The position numbers and the translations under genes are program-made. The notes below the pieces were generated by a model. It did not search any database, was not told the origin of the DNA, and worked only from the letters and a program-made list of their open reading frames with translations. From positions 62,001-126,000 of the forward strand of contig CAMCXW010000001.1 in NCBI GenBank assembly GCA_945883625.1: a DNA stretch of 64,000 bases, read 5' to 3'. This document shows positions 39,994-47,848 of the stretch, piece by piece (positions within the stretch are counted from its first letter, which is position 1; every line of letters begins with the position of its first letter). The DNA is from Spirosoma fluviale (GTDB lineage: Bacteria; Bacteroidota; Bacteroidia; Cytophagales; Spirosomataceae).

Positions 39994-40787
39994 GTATTTT
40001 TAATTTTTCGAAGCATCCAAGGAACGATGGATGGGAGGAGGCGCTGTACAATCAAGCCGAATCTCTCTAAAGCGCCACCAACAAAAAAGTAGTTTTTACC
40101 CTGAGAAACGGCATGAACTATTTTTTGGGCGGTGAAATTTGGATCAAGTCCTTTGGCTTGATTTGGGTCCATTTTCCCATATTTTTCACCGTCTTCATTC
40201 ATCGCGTGTAATGAAATTTCCGTACGGATATAGCCTGGCATGATGGTGGAAACCTGCACACCATGATCGTGTAATTCAGCGCGCACGGAATCGAAAAATC
40301 CAATTAAGGCATGTTTTGTGGCACCATATGCCGCACGACGCGGGGTCGAAATTCGGCCAGCGACAGAGGCGATAGGCACAAAAACTCCAGCCTTTTGATT
40401 TTGAAACACCGGAATGACTTGTTGGACCAAATGCACAATCGAAAAGAAATTCACTTCAAACAAACTGCGGTAAACTTCAAATTTGGTATCTAATACAAAT
40501 GACCGTTGGCTCACTCCTGCATTTAAAACCAACACATCAATCCGACCATACGTTTGCATCACCTTGGTAACCTGTTGGCCATGTCCCGCCAAATCCACCA
40601 TATCAAATGGCAAAACCAATACGCTTCCCCCGTGTCCCTCACAAGACTGGGCTACCCGTTGCAATTCCACCTCTCTACGGGCGGATAATACCAAATTAGC
40701 GCCCTTTGAAGCAAATTCATAGGCTAAGGCTTCCCCAATTCCAGATGAGGCTCCGGTAATCCAGACGATTTTGTTTTTGAATTCCAT
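39990..40787 (-). CDS. SDR-family oxidoreductase
   Basis: VWITGASSGIGEALAYEFA; VLVLNAGVSQRS; RAAYGATKHALIGFFDSVRAEL. Confidence 0.92.
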   Translation of the reverse strand: MEFKNKIVWITGASSGIGEALAYEFASKGANLVLSARREVELQRVAQSCEGHGGSVLVLPFDMVDLAGHGQQVTKVMQTYGRIDVLVLNAGVSQRSFVLDTKFEVYRSLFEVNFFSIVHLVQQVIPVFQNQKAGVFVPIASVAGRISTPRRAAYGATKHALIGFFDSVRAELHDHGVQVSTIMPGYIRTEISLHAMNEDGEKYGKMDPNQAKGLDPNFTAQKIVHAVSQGKNYFFVGGALERFGLIVQRLLPSIVPWMLRKIKNT

Positions 40788-40809
40788 ACCCCAAATATAA
40801 ACAAGTAGC

Positions 40810-40827
40810 GACGCGATACCTCGCGTC
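40810..40827. repeat. Short palindrome GACGCGA-TACC-TCGCGTC
   Basis: Perfect 7-bp GC-rich stem, 4-nt loop, 36 bp from inverted repeat copy 3. Confidence 0.6.
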
Positions 40828-40862
40828 TGCTTTGATAGTCACAAATTATGTGCCTGGGCCAA

Positions 40863-40891
40863 CTTTGACAAAGCTTAGAGCTTTGCCAAAG
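40863..40891. repeat. Dispersed inverted repeat, copy 3 (13-bp stem, 1 mismatch, 3-nt loop)
   Basis: CTTTGACAAAGCT-TAG-AGCTTTGCCAAAG, intergenic. Confidence 0.7.
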
Positions 40892-40907
40892 AGAAATAGC
40901 GCGTTTC

Positions 40908-41984
40908 TTACCTGCTTTCTAACTCGCGAAAGAACTCCGCCATCGGATTAACCTCAAGTAATTGCAACTTCTGCCACAAGCGAATAGCCTTTGTCATCAA
41001 GCCACTTTCGATTAAAAATCCATCGTGCCCGTAAAGTGAGTCAATCATTTGAAAAGAAGCACCTGGAATATGTTTGGCTAAAAATTCTTGTTCAACAATC
41101 GGGAAGAGAGCATCGGATTTGATCCCAATCACCAAGGTATTGGATTTAATTTCTTTCAAAGCGGGAATAATTCCACCACGGTTCCGACCTACATCTTGAG
41201 AATCCATCATTTTGGACAAAATATAATAGGAATACGCATTGAATCGCTGGGCTAACTTTTCTCCTTGGTAGCGTTGATAGGAAACGGCGCGCAATGTTTT
41301 TTCCAACGAATGGTCTTGGCGAGATTGGGTAATTTGATAGGTTTCGTAGTTACGATACGAAATCAGAGCAGTTGCACGAGCAGCTTTCATTCCCTCAATT
41401 CCTGCTTTTGGATGCGATTCTCCCCAAGTCTTGTCGACTTCAATAGCCATCCGTTGGGACTCATTAAATGCCACTCCCCACGGAGAATGAACCGCATTTG
41501 TCGCCACTAAAATTAAATTTTGAATCAAATCAGGATTCACAATTCCCCACTCAACGGCTTGTTGGCCCCCCATCGAACCACCAATACACGTTTTAATCCG
41601 ATGAATCCCCAATTCATTTCGTAACAGCTCAAATGAATGAACAACATCCCGAATACTTATATCTGGAAATGAATGAAAATAGGGTTTACCCGTTGATGGA
41701 TCCGTAGACAAAGGACCCGTAGAACCATAATGTGAGCCTAAAATATTGACACAAACGATGAAATTATTCTCGGGATTAAACAATTTACCAGGCCCAACTA
41801 GCCCCTGCCACCATTCGGCAACGTCCTGACTGCCCGTGAATGCATGGCAAATCCATATCACATTATCGCAAGATGCATTCATCTGCCCCCACGTTTGGTA
41901 TGCCAAATCAATTTGAGGAAGCGAAGCTCCGCTTTCTAAAGCAAAAGTATGGGGATAATGATAGTGTCTAAATTCTGCTTGCAT
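40908..41984 (-). CDS. metX: Homoserine O-acetyltransferase
   Basis: VIWICHAFTGSQDVAEWW; GGSMGGQQAVEWGI; DVGRNRGG; YGHDGFLIE. ATG 41984 preferred. Confidence 0.94.
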   Translation of the reverse strand: MQAEFRHYHYPHTFALESGASLPQIDLAYQTWGQMNASCDNVIWICHAFTGSQDVAEWWQGLVGPGKLFNPENNFIVCVNILGSHYGSTGPLSTDPSTGKPYFHSFPDISIRDVVHSFELLRNELGIHRIKTCIGGSMGGQQAVEWGIVNPDLIQNLILVATNAVHSPWGVAFNESQRMAIEVDKTWGESHPKAGIEGMKAARATALISYRNYETYQITQSRQDHSLEKTLRAVSYQRYQGEKLAQRFNAYSYYILSKMMDSQDVGRNRGGIIPALKEIKSNTLVIGIKSDALFPIVEQEFLAKHIPGASFQMIDSLYGHDGFLIESGLMTKAIRLWQKLQLLEVNPMAEFFRELESR

Positions 41985-41999
41985 CGTCAAAGCGTTATA

Positions 42000-42105
42000 T
42001 TTCCCTAAACAGGCATTCGCCTGGGGTAGGAATTAGCACCGGGGTCAAATTTTGACGGGTTGCCAGAAGATCAATGAGCCTAGTCTCTCCCTTCTTCTTT
42101 ATAAT
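42000..42105 (-). promoter_or_regulatory. SAM-I-like (S-box) riboswitch upstream of metX
   Basis: Minus strand: AGGGAGAGACTAGGCTCATTGATCTTCTGGCAACCCGTC...CCGGTGCTAATTCCTACCCCAGGCGAATGCCTG; S-box hallmarks GGCAACC and GGTGCTAATTCC plus P4-like hairpin CAGGC-GAAT-GCCTG. Confidence 0.88.
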
Positions 42106-42146
42106 TCAATGCTCTACAGCCACTGAATGAGGGGACAAAGTAAATC

Positions 42147-42548
42147 ATGAAATCAGGATTTTCCAAAATTTTAGTGATATTTACCCGCATGAAAAGCCTA
42201 ATTCTGTTTTACATCATACTAATAGGTATTTTGTACCTAGTACACATCAGTCCATGGGGAAATTTAATCCACCCCCAGATAACGTATATTCTAGCGTTTC
42301 TAATTTTTCAATCCTATTTAACTATTGGCATTTCACAAATCAGTCCAAAAAGTGGGAAAGAAAAATTTGTCCACTTTCAACTCATTAATCTGACTATACG
42401 CTTTATTTCAAGCCTTTCTTTCGTTGGTTTTTTTGCCTACACCGGTACACCTGAAATATTCTTATTCACAATCAACTTTTTTGTACTCTATTTATGTAGT
42501 GCAAATTTTGAAATAATAGCCTTGCTTCGTAACTTGCGACGTTTTTAG
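42147..42548 (+). CDS. Small membrane protein upstream of atpB (possibly AtpI-like)
   Basis: 133 aa, about 4 hydrophobic segments; function inferred only from position before atpB. Confidence 0.5.
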   Translation: MKSGFSKILVIFTRMKSLILFYIILIGILYLVHISPWGNLIHPQITYILAFLIFQSYLTIGISQISPKSGKEKFVHFQLINLTIRFISSLSFVGFFAYTGTPEIFLFTINFFVLYLCSANFEIIALLRNLRRF

Positions 42549-42648
42549 GAAATAAATAGTTTTTCAACTTTTATTTCGTGCCCAAAACACCGTTAATCGC
42601 CGTATTAACAACATAAATTATCACAAAATAGTAAAAGCTAGAATTACG

Positions 42649-43722
42649 ATGCCGATTAAGACTTTTTTAAAGAAAATGTACTTTTCAAATATAATCCTTG
42701 GATTATTATTCAGCTTTTCAAGCTTTTCGTTAGTAGCAAATGAATCAGCGAATGTGTCTGAGGAAGCAACGGCACTAGCGGTTACTAAAACAGAATCAAC
42801 CAAATTCGATCCAGGTAAATTAATCCTACATCACATTGCGGACGAACATGAATGGCATTTCTTTACAGTGGGCCATTTTCATGCTACTTTACCATTGCCT
42901 TGTATTGTTTACACAGCGTCTGCAGGTTTACAGGTATTTTCTTCATCCAATTTCAAAAACGAACATCACGAAGAGATTCCATACAATGGTTTCGTTTTAG
43001 AGCATGGAAAAATTCATGCTGAAAATGGCGAGAAAGTATACGATATTTCAATTACGAAAAACGTGGCTTCCTTATTAATATCAGCCGTTTTATTGTTGAC
43101 AATCTTCATTGGTATCGGAAAAAAATACCAAGAAAATCCGCATAGAGCTCCTAAAGGACTTCAATCCATGTTCGAACCTATCATCATTTTCGTTCGTGAT
43201 GAGATTGCAAAAAACAACATTGGCGAAAAACATTACCGCCGATTTATGCCTTATTTATTGACTATCTTCTTCTTTATTTGGTTTAACAATATGTTGGGCT
43301 TAATTCCCGGAGGAGCAAACGTGACGGGCAATATCGCCGTGACTTTAGTTTTAGCGATCATCGCATTCATTGTTACTAATGTAAATGGACGTTCTACGTA
43401 TTGGACACACATCTTTGCGATGCCAGGCGTTCCTAAGTGGATGTTAATTATTTTAACCCCGGTAGAAATTGTGGGCGTATTTATGAAGCCATTCTCGTTA
43501 ATGGTTCGTTTGTTCGCGAATATTACGGCCGGCCACATCATTTTATTAAGTTTAGTATCCTTGATTTTCATATTTGAAAATGCGGCATTAGGACTTGCAG
43601 TAGTTCCTTTCTCGCTTTTCATGAATGTAATCGAGCTAATTGTTGCCTTCATCCAAGCCTTCATCTTTACGATGTTAGTTTCGAATTACATCGGATCGGC
43701 GGTTGAAGAGCATCACCATTAA
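42649..43722 (+). CDS. atpB: ATP synthase F0 subunit a
   Basis: C-terminal MKPFSLMVRLFANITAGHIILLSLV...ELIVAFIQAFIFTMLVSNYIGSAVEEHHH; extended His-rich N-terminal region. Confidence 0.95.
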   Translation: MPIKTFLKKMYFSNIILGLLFSFSSFSLVANESANVSEEATALAVTKTESTKFDPGKLILHHIADEHEWHFFTVGHFHATLPLPCIVYTASAGLQVFSSSNFKNEHHEEIPYNGFVLEHGKIHAENGEKVYDISITKNVASLLISAVLLLTIFIGIGKKYQENPHRAPKGLQSMFEPIIIFVRDEIAKNNIGEKHYRRFMPYLLTIFFFIWFNNMLGLIPGGANVTGNIAVTLVLAIIAFIVTNVNGRSTYWTHIFAMPGVPKWMLIILTPVEIVGVFMKPFSLMVRLFANITAGHIILLSLVSLIFIFENAALGLAVVPFSLFMNVIELIVAFIQAFIFTMLVSNYIGSAVEEHHH

Positions 43723-43758
43723 TTTGTATTTTTTTTAATTTATATAAACCCAAATCGT

Positions 43759-44004
43759 ATGTCTATTTTATCGATTTTATTAGAAGTTTCTGTAGGTCTT
43801 GGCCTAGCAGGTGTTGGTGCTGGTATAGCTGCTTTAGGAGCTGGTGTTGGTATCGGTCGCATCGGTGGTTCTGCCATGGAAGCTATTGCGCGTCAACCAG
43901 AAGCTTCTGGAAAAATTCAGGGTGCGATGTTGATCGTTGCTGCCTTCGTTGAGGCGGTTGCGTTATTCGCTGCTGTAATTTGTCTATTGGTTACTTTGAA
44001 ATAA
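43759..44004 (+). CDS. atpE: ATP synthase F0 subunit c
   Basis: AGIAALGAGVGIGRIGGSAMEAIARQPEASGKIQGAMLIVAAFVEAVALFAAVI. Confidence 0.97.
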   Translation: MSILSILLEVSVGLGLAGVGAGIAALGAGVGIGRIGGSAMEAIARQPEASGKIQGAMLIVAAFVEAVALFAAVICLLVTLK

Positions 44005-44059
44005 GAAACCAACCGAATAAACCTAGGGATTAGCCTTAGAATCATTATTCAAAAAATTT

Positions 44060-44100
44060 AAAACGCAATTTGGAAGGCACTAGGCACCAAATTGCGTTTT
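44060..44100 (+). promoter_or_regulatory. Strong intercistronic hairpin between atpE and atpF
   Basis: AAAACGCAATTTGG-AAGGCACTAGGCA-CCAAATTGCGTTTT: perfect 14-bp stem, 13-nt loop. Confidence 0.85.
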
Positions 44101-44133
44101 CTAGAAACTAAATACTGTAAATATTTATATACC

Positions 44134-44628
44134 ATGGAGTTAATTACCCCAGATCTAGGATTAATCTTTTGGCAATTACTTGTCTTTGGAATTTTGTTTT
44201 TCTTACTAGCTAAATTTGCTTGGAAACCCATTATTCAATCGCTAGCAGAGCGGGAGCAATCCATTGACGAAGCAATCAAATTATCTGAAACAACGCGTGC
44301 TGAAATGGCTGAGTTGAAAGCAGGTAATGAGCAACTAATCGCATCAGCTCGTGCTGAACGTGATGGATTAATCAAACAAGCAAAAGAGGCGTCGGATGCA
44401 ATGATTGCACAAGCAAAATTAGATGCACAGACGGCTGCAAACCAAGAAATTGAAAAGGCGCGCGTAGCTTTCGAACAAGAAAAAGCGAGTGCAGTAGCTT
44501 CTATCCGTAGGGAAGCGGCTTCGCTATCGTTAGACTTGGCTGAAAAAGTATTGAAAAGCCAATTAAAAGACAAAGCAGCTCAGGAAAAATTAGTGACTGA
44601 GTGGATGTCTGACGTTAAATTATCATAA
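44134..44628 (+). CDS. atpF: ATP synthase F0 subunit b
   Basis: MELITPDLGLIFWQLLVFGILFFLLAKFAWKPI followed by long charged helix. ATG 44134 preferred. Confidence 0.95.
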   Translation: MELITPDLGLIFWQLLVFGILFFLLAKFAWKPIIQSLAEREQSIDEAIKLSETTRAEMAELKAGNEQLIASARAERDGLIKQAKEASDAMIAQAKLDAQTAANQEIEKARVAFEQEKASAVASIRREAASLSLDLAEKVLKSQLKDKAAQEKLVTEWMSDVKLS

Positions 44629-44639
44629 TCGAATAGACC

Positions 44640-45176
44640 ATGTCAGAATTAATTGTAGCTCACCGGTACGCTAAATCCTTGCTTGACTTCGCCATTGAAA
44701 AAAATGCCGTAGAAGCAGTTGCAAAGGACATGATTGATTTCGCAGAGACATGCGAAGGAAGTTATGAATTAGTCCTAGCACTCAAGAGCCCAATCATTAA
44801 GCATTATACCAAACTAGCAATCCTTGCAAAGTTATTTAAGGATAAATTTAACCCCGTTACCTACGGTATATTCGTCATAATCACGAATAAAAACCGCGAA
44901 AAGATTCTTCCAGCTGTGGCTAAAGAATTCATTTCCATGTATACCGATTACAAAGGAATCCAAAAAGCAACTGTTACGACGGCTTCTTCATTAACGGCCG
45001 ACCAGAAAATAACGGTTTCCAAAATCGTTAAAGATTACACAGGTAAAGAAGTACAATTGATCGAAAAGATTGACGAAAGCCTTATTGGTGGATTCATCTT
45101 GAAGGTTGGGGACCAACAAATAGATGATTCAATCAAGCGAAAGCTGAATGATCTAAAAGTTTCATTAGCATCTTAA
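44640..45176 (+). CDS. atpH: ATP synthase F1 subunit delta
   Basis: VAHRYAKSLLDFAIEKNAVEAVAKDM...LIEKIDESLIGGFILKVGDQQIDDSIKRKLNDL. Confidence 0.94.
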   Translation: MSELIVAHRYAKSLLDFAIEKNAVEAVAKDMIDFAETCEGSYELVLALKSPIIKHYTKLAILAKLFKDKFNPVTYGIFVIITNKNREKILPAVAKEFISMYTDYKGIQKATVTTASSLTADQKITVSKIVKDYTGKEVQLIEKIDESLIGGFILKVGDQQIDDSIKRKLNDLKVSLAS

Positions 45177-45179
45177 TTG

Positions 45180-45208
45180 AAAGGCCTTGTTATCAAGGCC
45201 TTTTATAT
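45180..45208 (+). terminator. Terminator after atpH
   Basis: AAAGGCCTTG-TTAT-CAAGGCCTTT followed by TATATTT. Confidence 0.8.
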
Positions 45209-45220
45209 TTCAGTTATACC

Positions 45221-45592
45221 ATGAAGAAATTCTCCTTATTTACTGGCTCAATTATTTCCGGATTGTCGGTTGCCATAGGTGCATTCGGCGCGCATGCGTG
45301 GAAAGACTATTTACGCACTATCAATCGACTTGACACATTCGAAACAGCTGCTCAATACCAAATGTATGGTGGTCTAACATTGCTGCTACTTGGTATATGG
45401 CAAATTCAAGTATCAAACAGACTATTGAAATCTGCCGGTTATTTAATCTTCAGCGGAAGCCTAATTTTCCCGGGCTCGCTGTATTTAATTTGCCTAACGC
45501 AAAATACATTTTGGGGAATGATAGCTCCAATCGGTGGGCTCGCCTATATCACCGGATTTGCCTTCATGGCCTACGGAACATTGAAGCAATAA
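45221..45592 (+). CDS. DUF423 family membrane protein
   Basis: GSIISGLSVAIGAFGAHAWKDYL...FETAAQYQMYGGLTLLLLG. Confidence 0.93.
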   Translation: MKKFSLFTGSIISGLSVAIGAFGAHAWKDYLRTINRLDTFETAAQYQMYGGLTLLLLGIWQIQVSNRLLKSAGYLIFSGSLIFPGSLYLICLTQNTFWGMIAPIGGLAYITGFAFMAYGTLKQ

Positions 45593-46615
45593 CTAGTGAC
45601 GCATCACTAATTCTAAACTATTCCAAACAATCTCCCCCATCGTCTTGCATTGCAAGAAACGTGGGTCATCGTAATGTTTGGCTAATTCACTTTTCAGTTG
45701 ATCGACATTTTCCTGCGGTGCAATTTCATCCTTCGCCATCACCGTCATTAAATCGGAAACACGCTGGCTTTCGGATTTAAGCCTACTAGCAATCATGGAG
45801 CGTTCTTCGATTTGGTACTGCCAAACAGACTCCGGCGTCATGTATTTCATCCCTAATTCAATCAAATTATTATTCTGCTTGAAGTACTGTGGCATGTAAA
45901 CCGAGCGTTTTCCTTCAAAACACTGTTGGTCAAAGTCAATGGGGCGAATCCGATAATAGATCTCCTCAAAATCAGGATTTGTAATCACCACAAAATTGGC
46001 ACTATGCATGTCCCCCAATAATTGAACGAGACAACGCTCATTAAACTTGACAAACTCTTTGGCTAAACGAATGGGGGATTCCAATTCAGCCTCCAAGTCT
46101 TGCTTTAAAAAAGTATCACCTGGAATTCCCGCAATATGCTCCTCCACCAACGTGTTGTCATACGTTACGTAGTTGATGCGATTAGGCGACAAAATATGCT
46201 CAAGTTCTAATCCATAAACCCGCGAGGCATCCGCAATTTTGATGTAGAAATAATCAAAATTATCGTTCACGCGATTCACAATACGAATCCGAAACGGATG
46301 GGTATTTCCATAGGTACAGTAATCCACTCGATCAATGACTAAGTGCTTAATCACCTCCTCATTCCCGTCTGTTTTTAAATCCGCATAGATTTGCTTGAGT
46401 GCCTCATAGACTTCCGGCTGATCCGCTGGCGAGTAAAAAACCGTCTCCCAGAGCGTATCTGCCCCATTTTTATCGTAGAGTACAATCGCATTATCATAAC
46501 GCAATAAATCCTGATACGAAATATTCATCTCGTGCTCCCGATTGTATTTGTGCAAATACCGCCGAAGCTGATTGTTAATCCGATAAAGTATTTTCTTCTT
46601 AGAAATTAAAGCCAT
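45593..46615 (-). CDS. Uncharacterised protein with divergent protein-kinase-like (PKL) fold motifs
   Basis: FDYFYIKIADA (candidate ATP Lys), NTLVEEHIAGIPG (hinge-like), QLLGDMHSANFVVITNPDFEEIYYRIRPIDFDQQ (catalytic loop GDxHxxN and DFD-like). Confidence 0.6.
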   Translation of the reverse strand: MALISKKKILYRINNQLRRYLHKYNREHEMNISYQDLLRYDNAIVLYDKNGADTLWETVFYSPADQPEVYEALKQIYADLKTDGNEEVIKHLVIDRVDYCTYGNTHPFRIRIVNRVNDNFDYFYIKIADASRVYGLELEHILSPNRINYVTYDNTLVEEHIAGIPGDTFLKQDLEAELESPIRLAKEFVKFNERCLVQLLGDMHSANFVVITNPDFEEIYYRIRPIDFDQQCFEGKRSVYMPQYFKQNNNLIELGMKYMTPESVWQYQIEERSMIASRLKSESQRVSDLMTVMAKDEIAPQENVDQLKSELAKHYDDPRFLQCKTMGEIVWNSLELVMRH

Positions 46616-47847
46616 TATTCGACGAAGTCTAACGATTTACCGAAGGTATCCTTCAGTTGGCTTATAGCAAATAAGGCCAAACTAAAACAAAGCACGCCTA
46701 CCCAGGCTGCCGCATCAATTAGACCGAGCGACGGAATGAGGAATTTAAATAACAAGCTGATTGGGATCAAGGCTCCACGTACAAAATTAGGTACCGTTGT
46801 CGTCACCGTCATGCGAATGTTTGTCCCAAATTGCTCGGATGAAGCCGTCAAAAATACGGCCCAGTACCCTCCAAAAAAGCCCAAAGCAGTAATTAGTGTA
46901 TTAGCGAAGACCTGTGAAACGTCGGTCGCCACATACAGGAAATACAAAGTCAATGCCCACGCTAACAGAAGGTACATGAGGACGACCTTGTTCCGACTCT
47001 TGAACCATTGACTTAATGCGCCGCTGACGAAATCGCCAACAGATAGCCCGATGTAACAATACATAATCGCATCTCCACCTGAAACACTTCCTTGAATACC
47101 GATTAACTGCGTGATTTCGGGGGCAGAAAAAACTAAAATTCCGATAATATACCAAATAGGTAAGCCCATTAAAATACAATAAAGGTACTTTTTAAAGGTA
47201 GGCCACGAGGTAAATAATTGAAAAAAATTCCCCTTAGGTACATCCACATGCATGCCTTGATACATCGATGATTCAAAAGTTCCTAGGCGCAATAAAAGTA
47301 ACGCCAATCCCATACCTCCACCAATAAAATAACAAGTTCGCCACCATTCTGGATCGGGATTTAACCCCGCGACAATAGGTGCAAAAACGGCACCAGCTGC
47401 CCCCACCCCAGCAATGATCAAGGTACCAATTCCTCGTTTAGAGGCTGGTAATGTTTCATTTACCAACGTAATTCCAGCTCCCAATTCCCCCGCCAAACCG
47501 ATACCTGCAATAAATCGCAACACCCAATACGTATTTAAATCAGTCACAAAACCATTCAATGCATTTGCGATGGAATAAAGCAAAATAGAGCCAAAAAGAA
47601 CTGATTTACGGCCTTTTTTGTCGCCGTATACCCCCCACAAAATTCCGCCGAGTAGCATACCGCCCATTTGGACATTCATGAGGTTTAACCCTTCACTCAA
47701 TAATTCAGAACCCGATAAACCCAAACTTTTTAAGCTGGGATTACGAACTACGGAGAATAAGATGAGATCGTATACATCAACAAAATAACCGAGCGCGGCC
47801 ACGGCAATCAGCATTTTAGACTTGGAACTAAGTTTTTCTGTTTCCAT
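46615..47847 (-). CDS. MFS transporter (sugar/metabolite:H+ symporter type)
   Basis: ALGYFVDVYDLILFSVVRNPSL; GVYGDKKGRKSVLFGSILLYSIANALNGFV; GELGAGITLVNETLPASKRGIG. Confidence 0.9.
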   Translation of the reverse strand: METEKLSSKSKMLIAVAALGYFVDVYDLILFSVVRNPSLKSLGLSGSELLSEGLNLMNVQMGGMLLGGILWGVYGDKKGRKSVLFGSILLYSIANALNGFVTDLNTYWVLRFIAGIGLAGELGAGITLVNETLPASKRGIGTLIIAGVGAAGAVFAPIVAGLNPDPEWWRTCYFIGGGMGLALLLLRLGTFESSMYQGMHVDVPKGNFFQLFTSWPTFKKYLYCILMGLPIWYIIGILVFSAPEITQLIGIQGSVSGGDAIMYCYIGLSVGDFVSGALSQWFKSRNKVVLMYLLLAWALTLYFLYVATDVSQVFANTLITALGFFGGYWAVFLTASSEQFGTNIRMTVTTTVPNFVRGALIPISLLFKFLIPSLGLIDAAAWVGVLCFSLALFAISQLKDTFGKSLDFVE

Positions 47848-47848
47848 A

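Noticed and set aside
43251-43664. 137-aa antisense ORF inside atpB
   Set aside because: Shadow ORF on the opposite strand of a well-supported gene.
44022-44038. Second hairpin CTAGGG-ATTAG-CCTTAG after atpE
   Set aside because: Only 6 bp with a G-U pair; too weak to claim beside the strong 14-bp hairpin.
44235-44573. 112-aa antisense ORF inside atpF
   Set aside because: Shadow ORF created by the biased codon usage of the charged helix.
45397-45780. 127-aa ORF overlapping DUF423 and the kinase-like gene
   Set aside because: Out of frame with both well-supported genes and without recognisable motifs.
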